From the NCBI GenBank assembly GCA_964548165.1, contig CAZJQD010000050.1:7985-23783 (forward strand): a DNA stretch of 15,799 nt, in the 5' to 3' direction. The notes under the pieces were generated by a model, which was given only the letters and a program-made list of their open reading frames with translations, ran no database searches and had not been told where the DNA came from. Below are positions 13,446 through 15,799 of this stretch, in pieces. The stretch is from CAZJQD01 sp964548165 [NCBI: uncultured bacterium] (GTDB lineage Bacteria > UBA8481). The position numbers and the translations under genes are program-made. Each line of letters opens with the position of its first letter. Position 1 is the first letter of the stretch.

Positions 13446-14909
13446 CTAATCCGGTCGAACGATCCTTCGCGCCTCTCTCAGGCCCGAGAGGTAGGCGCCG
13501 TGGACGGTGGCGGGATACTGGCTCTCGGTGGCCTCGCCGGCGAAGAGGACGCGGCCAAAGGGAGCGGCGAGGGCTCGGCGTTCAACGCTGGAGACGCCGG
13601 GCGGGGAGTAGGAATACGATCCGCCGGTCCAGTGATCGAGACCCCAGCGCGACCTCACCATGCCGACGGGATCGGGGACGCGGGCGCCGGTGAGCTTGCG
13701 TAGAGTACTGAGAAAATCGCGGGTCGCATTCTCATCGCTCGACTCCTCCAGGCGGCGCGAGAAGCGGCCGCCGGAAAATCCCTTGAGGATCGGGACGCGG
13801 GCCACGTGGTTCCAGCAGACGATCTCGGGGAACTCGCCGCGAGCTCCGGTGATGGCCGAGAGATACTTGGCCTCTCTCGGCCAGAAGACACGATCCCACT
13901 TCACGGCAATGATGTTAAGCGCACCCATGCCGATGCGGTCGATGGCGCGACGTTTCGCATAGGGGAGCGGCGGATCGAAGGCGATGGCCCCGCTCTTGAG
14001 GGGGCCGAGCGGTACCGCGACCACGCACCAGTCGGCGTCGAAGGTCTCCGTCGCGGGGGCGGTCGATGCACCCTTCCCCGCGTGGCAGCTGGCGGCGCAG
14101 GTTGCGGCGTCCGGGGTGCGGCTCGCGGAGACACGCACTCCGGCCTCGGTCGCGACGACACCCGTGACGGTCCGGCCCAGCCGGATGTCCAGGCCGCGCG
14201 CCAGGCCCGTCGCGATCGCGTCGTATCCGCCTGGCACCAGGAGATCGTCGCCCTCGAACTCCTCGTCCTCGAAGGTGTCCCAGAGCGAGCACTTCTCCAG
14301 GTCCTCGGCGGTGTCGGTCTCGAACGCGCCGATCAACCACTCCAATCCCTCCCGCTCCTCGATCGTCAGCCGCCGCCGCGCCATCTCGGCGCGCAGAGCC
14401 TCGCCGAGGCTGGCGTCCTCGTCGCGATCCTCGCCCACCCGTTGAGCGCGCAGGAGGATAGATTCATAAAGCTCTTCGAGCCCATCCACGGCATCGTCGT
14501 CGAGTTCGCGTCCGTCGCGATAGACGAGCCAGGAGTCCTGGCCGTCATCGACCTTCGTTCGGACCTGGAACTCGCGCGCGAGGGCGGTGATGGGATTCCC
14601 GCGCGATCCCTCGATCCAGTTGGCGCCGAGATCCATGGGCACTCCCAGGCTCCGGTCCGTAAAGAGCCGGCCACCCACGCGGTTTCGTCCCTCGAGAACG
14701 GTGACCTGGTAGCCGCCGCGCACGAGCATGCGCGCCGCGCCGAGCCCCGCCATCCCGGCGCCGATCACGACAACGCGCCCGCGCTGGGGGGACACCCGCG
14801 AGATCCTCCGCGACCCGCGAGTGGCTCCGCGCAGAGCGGAAGGCAGGAGACCATAGGCGGCGGCGAGGGAGATAAGGCGTAGGATCGCGCGACGGGGATG
14901 AGCGTTCAT
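13446..14909 (-). CDS. Exported flavin amine oxidase (LSD1/MAO/polyamine-oxidase-like) lacking the conserved flavin-site lysine
   Basis: This 487-residue protein has the FAD-binding GxGxxG fold VVVIGAGMAGLGAARML (46-62), the GG motif LEGRNRVGGRLFT (72-84), LGANWIEG (94-101), and an LSD1-like C-terminal half: SRWGLDHWTGGSYSY (420-434) and LFAGEATESQYPATVHGAYL (455-474). The family oxidises amines with release of aldehyde and H2O2. The N-terminus HPRRAILRLISLAAAYGLL resembles a twin-arginine signal, so it is probably exported folded. Two oddities stand out. The segment aligning with LSD1 GFGNLNKVVL reads GMGALNIIAV, so the conserved flavin-site Lys is Ile333, with a Lys at 337 instead. A loop at about 263-290 carries Cys271, Cys275 and His276. 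The start ATG is chosen for the signal sequence; in-frame ATG (14951) and TTG (14981) lie upstream. No Shine-Dalgarno is seen. The substrate is unknown. Confidence 0.88.
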   Translation of the reverse strand: MNAHPRRAILRLISLAAAYGLLPSALRGATRGSRRISRVSPQRGRVVVIGAGMAGLGAARMLVRGGYQVTVLEGRNRVGGRLFTDRSLGVPMDLGANWIEGSRGNPITALAREFQVRTKVDDGQDSWLVYRDGRELDDDAVDGLEELYESILLRAQRVGEDRDEDASLGEALRAEMARRRLTIEEREGLEWLIGAFETDTAEDLEKCSLWDTFEDEEFEGDDLLVPGGYDAIATGLARGLDIRLGRTVTGVVATEAGVRVSASRTPDAATCAASCHAGKGASTAPATETFDADWCVVAVPLGPLKSGAIAFDPPLPYAKRRAIDRIGMGALNIIAVKWDRVFWPREAKYLSAITGARGEFPEIVCWNHVARVPILKGFSGGRFSRRLEESSDENATRDFLSTLRKLTGARVPDPVGMVRSRWGLDHWTGGSYSYSPPGVSSVERRALAAPFGRVLFAGEATESQYPATVHGAYLSGLREARRIVRPD

Positions 14910-14915
14910 GCCTGA

Positions 14916-14943
14916 ATGATAGAGCGATGGCGGCGAGGAGCAA
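14916..14943 (-). promoter_or_regulatory. Candidate promoter of the amine oxidase gene
   Basis: On the minus strand TATCAT (14916-14921, 5 of 6 consensus bases) ends 6 nt before the ATG at 14907-14909, with a weak TTGCTC -35 (14938-14943) 16 nt upstream. This is the spacing expected of a leaderless transcript starting at the A of ATG. Confidence 0.35.
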
Positions 14944-15101
14944 CATAACATGAAGACAAGAAAACTCGGAAAGGACGGCAAACCGCGGGAAAAGCGGCTA
15001 CACTTTCAGGGAAGCGCCGACGGACGTCGCCAAGGGGGCGAGTCACACGTCCGCCACGCAGTTGCCGTCGCCTCACCGCGACACGAAAGGATCACTTCCC
15101 C

Positions 15102-15799
15102 ATGCAGAGACTCACCCGTTCCCTGAGTTCTTCCCTCGTTGCCCTGACCATCGTCATCGCCGCGTGCTCGAACGTCCCCATCACCGGCCGCACCCAGTTC
15201 AACCTCGTCCCCGACGCCCTCGTGCTCTCGACGAGCTACCAGCAGTACAATGAGTTCCTCTCGGAGAACAAGGTGAGCGAGAACCGCGCGCAGACCGCGA
15301 TGGTCAAGGACGTCGGCTCGCGCATCCAGTCGGCGGTGACGCGCTACTTCACCGAGCAGAACCAGCTGGGGACGCTCGAAGGATACGCCTGGGATTTCAA
15401 CCTCGTCGAGGACACCTCGATCAATGCGTGGTGCATGCCCGGCGGCAAGGTCGTCATCTATACCGGCATCCTTCCCGTGACGCGCAACGAAGCGGGGCTC
15501 GCCGTCGTGATGGGTCACGAGATCGCTCACGCGATTGCCAAGCACGGCAACGAGCGCCTGACGCAACAGCTCGCGGTGAACCTGGGCGGCATCGCCCTCA
15601 GCGAGGCGCTCTCCAGCAAGTCGGAGCAGACGCAGCAGATCTGGGGCGCCGTCTACGGCGTCGGCTCGCAGGTCGGATTCCTCCTCCCCTACAGCCGCAC
15701 GCACGAGACCGAGGCCGACCGCCTCGGGCTCATCTTCATGGCCATGGCCGGCTACGATCCCAACGAAGCGATCCCGTTCTGGCAGAGGATGAGCGCGGC
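15102..15799 (+). CDS. M48 family zinc metallopeptidase lipoprotein (partial, runs off the right edge)
   Basis: The first 232 residues are in the window. An N-terminal signal ends in the lipobox-like IAAC with Cys22, followed by SNVPITGRTQFNLVPD, the usual opening of envelope M48 lipoproteins (LoiP/YcaL type). The zinc site is complete: HEIAH (139-143) in VVMGHEIAHAIAKHGNER, and the third ligand Glu204 in HETEADRLG. NAWCMPGGKVVIYTGIL (108-124) is the conserved pre-catalytic strand. Such peptidases act on misfolded outer-membrane or periplasmic proteins; the target is not readable here. The frame is open to the last base, so the C-terminus is missing. An AAAGGA about 10 nt upstream is a modest ribosome binding site. 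The gene is divergent from the amine oxidase, with about 190 bp between the two starts. Confidence 0.93.
   Translation, partial: MQRLTRSLSSSLVALTIVIAACSNVPITGRTQFNLVPDALVLSTSYQQYNEFLSENKVSENRAQTAMVKDVGSRIQSAVTRYFTEQNQLGTLEGYAWDFNLVEDTSINAWCMPGGKVVIYTGILPVTRNEAGLAVVMGHEIAHAIAKHGNERLTQQLAVNLGGIALSEALSSKSEQTQQIWGAVYGVGSQVGFLLPYSRTHETEADRLGLIFMAMAGYDPNEAIPFWQRMSA

Noticed and set aside
13806-14882. Plus-strand open frame of 358 codons opposite the amine oxidase
   Set aside because: Shadow frame; the minus strand encodes a full flavoprotein.
15006-15704. Minus-strand open frame of 232 codons at the right edge
   Set aside because: Antisense to the M48 peptidase, whose HEIAH zinc site and lipobox are unmistakable on the plus strand.

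Overview
This is a GC-rich (clearly above 60% by eye) bacterial chromosomal segment that is mostly amino-acid biosynthesis. A lipobox-bearing M48 peptidase, a twin-arginine-like signal on an amine oxidase, a short-form HisG and GC-rich codon use point to a high-GC, probably Gram-negative environmental lineage. Planctomycetota, Acidobacteriota, Gemmatimonadota, Eisenbacteria-type or deltaproteobacterial groups are all possible, but nothing here fixes the phylum.

Layout. 1-992 (+): tail of an unidentified gene overlapping an alpha-E (DUF403) gene. 993-1204: a row of four compact hairpins, then tRNA-Glu(TTC) on the minus strand, with a 15-bp copy of the tRNA 3' end 109 bp away. 1279-2235 (-): an orphan PhnD-like solute-binding protein. 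2491-3063 (+): a secreted, Arg/Asn/Gly-rich protein of unknown function. 3105-3140: a strong rho-independent terminator. 3158-12479 (-): a long co-directional biosynthetic array, in transcription order hisG-hisD-hisC-hisB-argG, argH, a PPOX-family flavin/F420-type protein, then lysA-dapA. 12480-12805: non-coding, with a pair of related direct repeats. 12806-12879 (+): tRNA-Pro(CGG). 12960-14909 (-): an LSD1/MAO-like flavin amine oxidase followed by a DUF1810 gene. 15102-15799 (+): an M48 metallopeptidase lipoprotein running off the right edge.

How the genes work together. hisG, hisD, hisC and hisB overlap end to start, and argG follows 36 bp later with its own Shine-Dalgarno. Histidine steps 1, 7, 8 and 10 and arginine step 7 may therefore share a transcript. 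argH (arginine step 8) follows after a 156-bp gap holding a dispersed repeat. lysA and dapA (last and first dedicated steps of the DAP/lysine route) overlap by ATGA and end at the terminator.

I do not see a clearly new defence or mobile system. The points most worth checking are: loss of the conserved flavin-site lysine in the amine oxidase; the secreted R/N/G-rich protein with a conserved-looking tail; a hexapeptide tandem repeat inserted in HisD; a 9-bp-period intergenic repeat family with an inverted pair between lysA and the PPOX gene; the hairpin row and duplicated tRNA end near tRNA-Glu; the TCAGGCT direct repeats upstream of hisG; and three first genes of transcription units (lysA, hisG, amine oxidase) that lack a Shine-Dalgarno and have -10-like hexamers 6-12 nt before ATG, suggesting leaderless transcripts.
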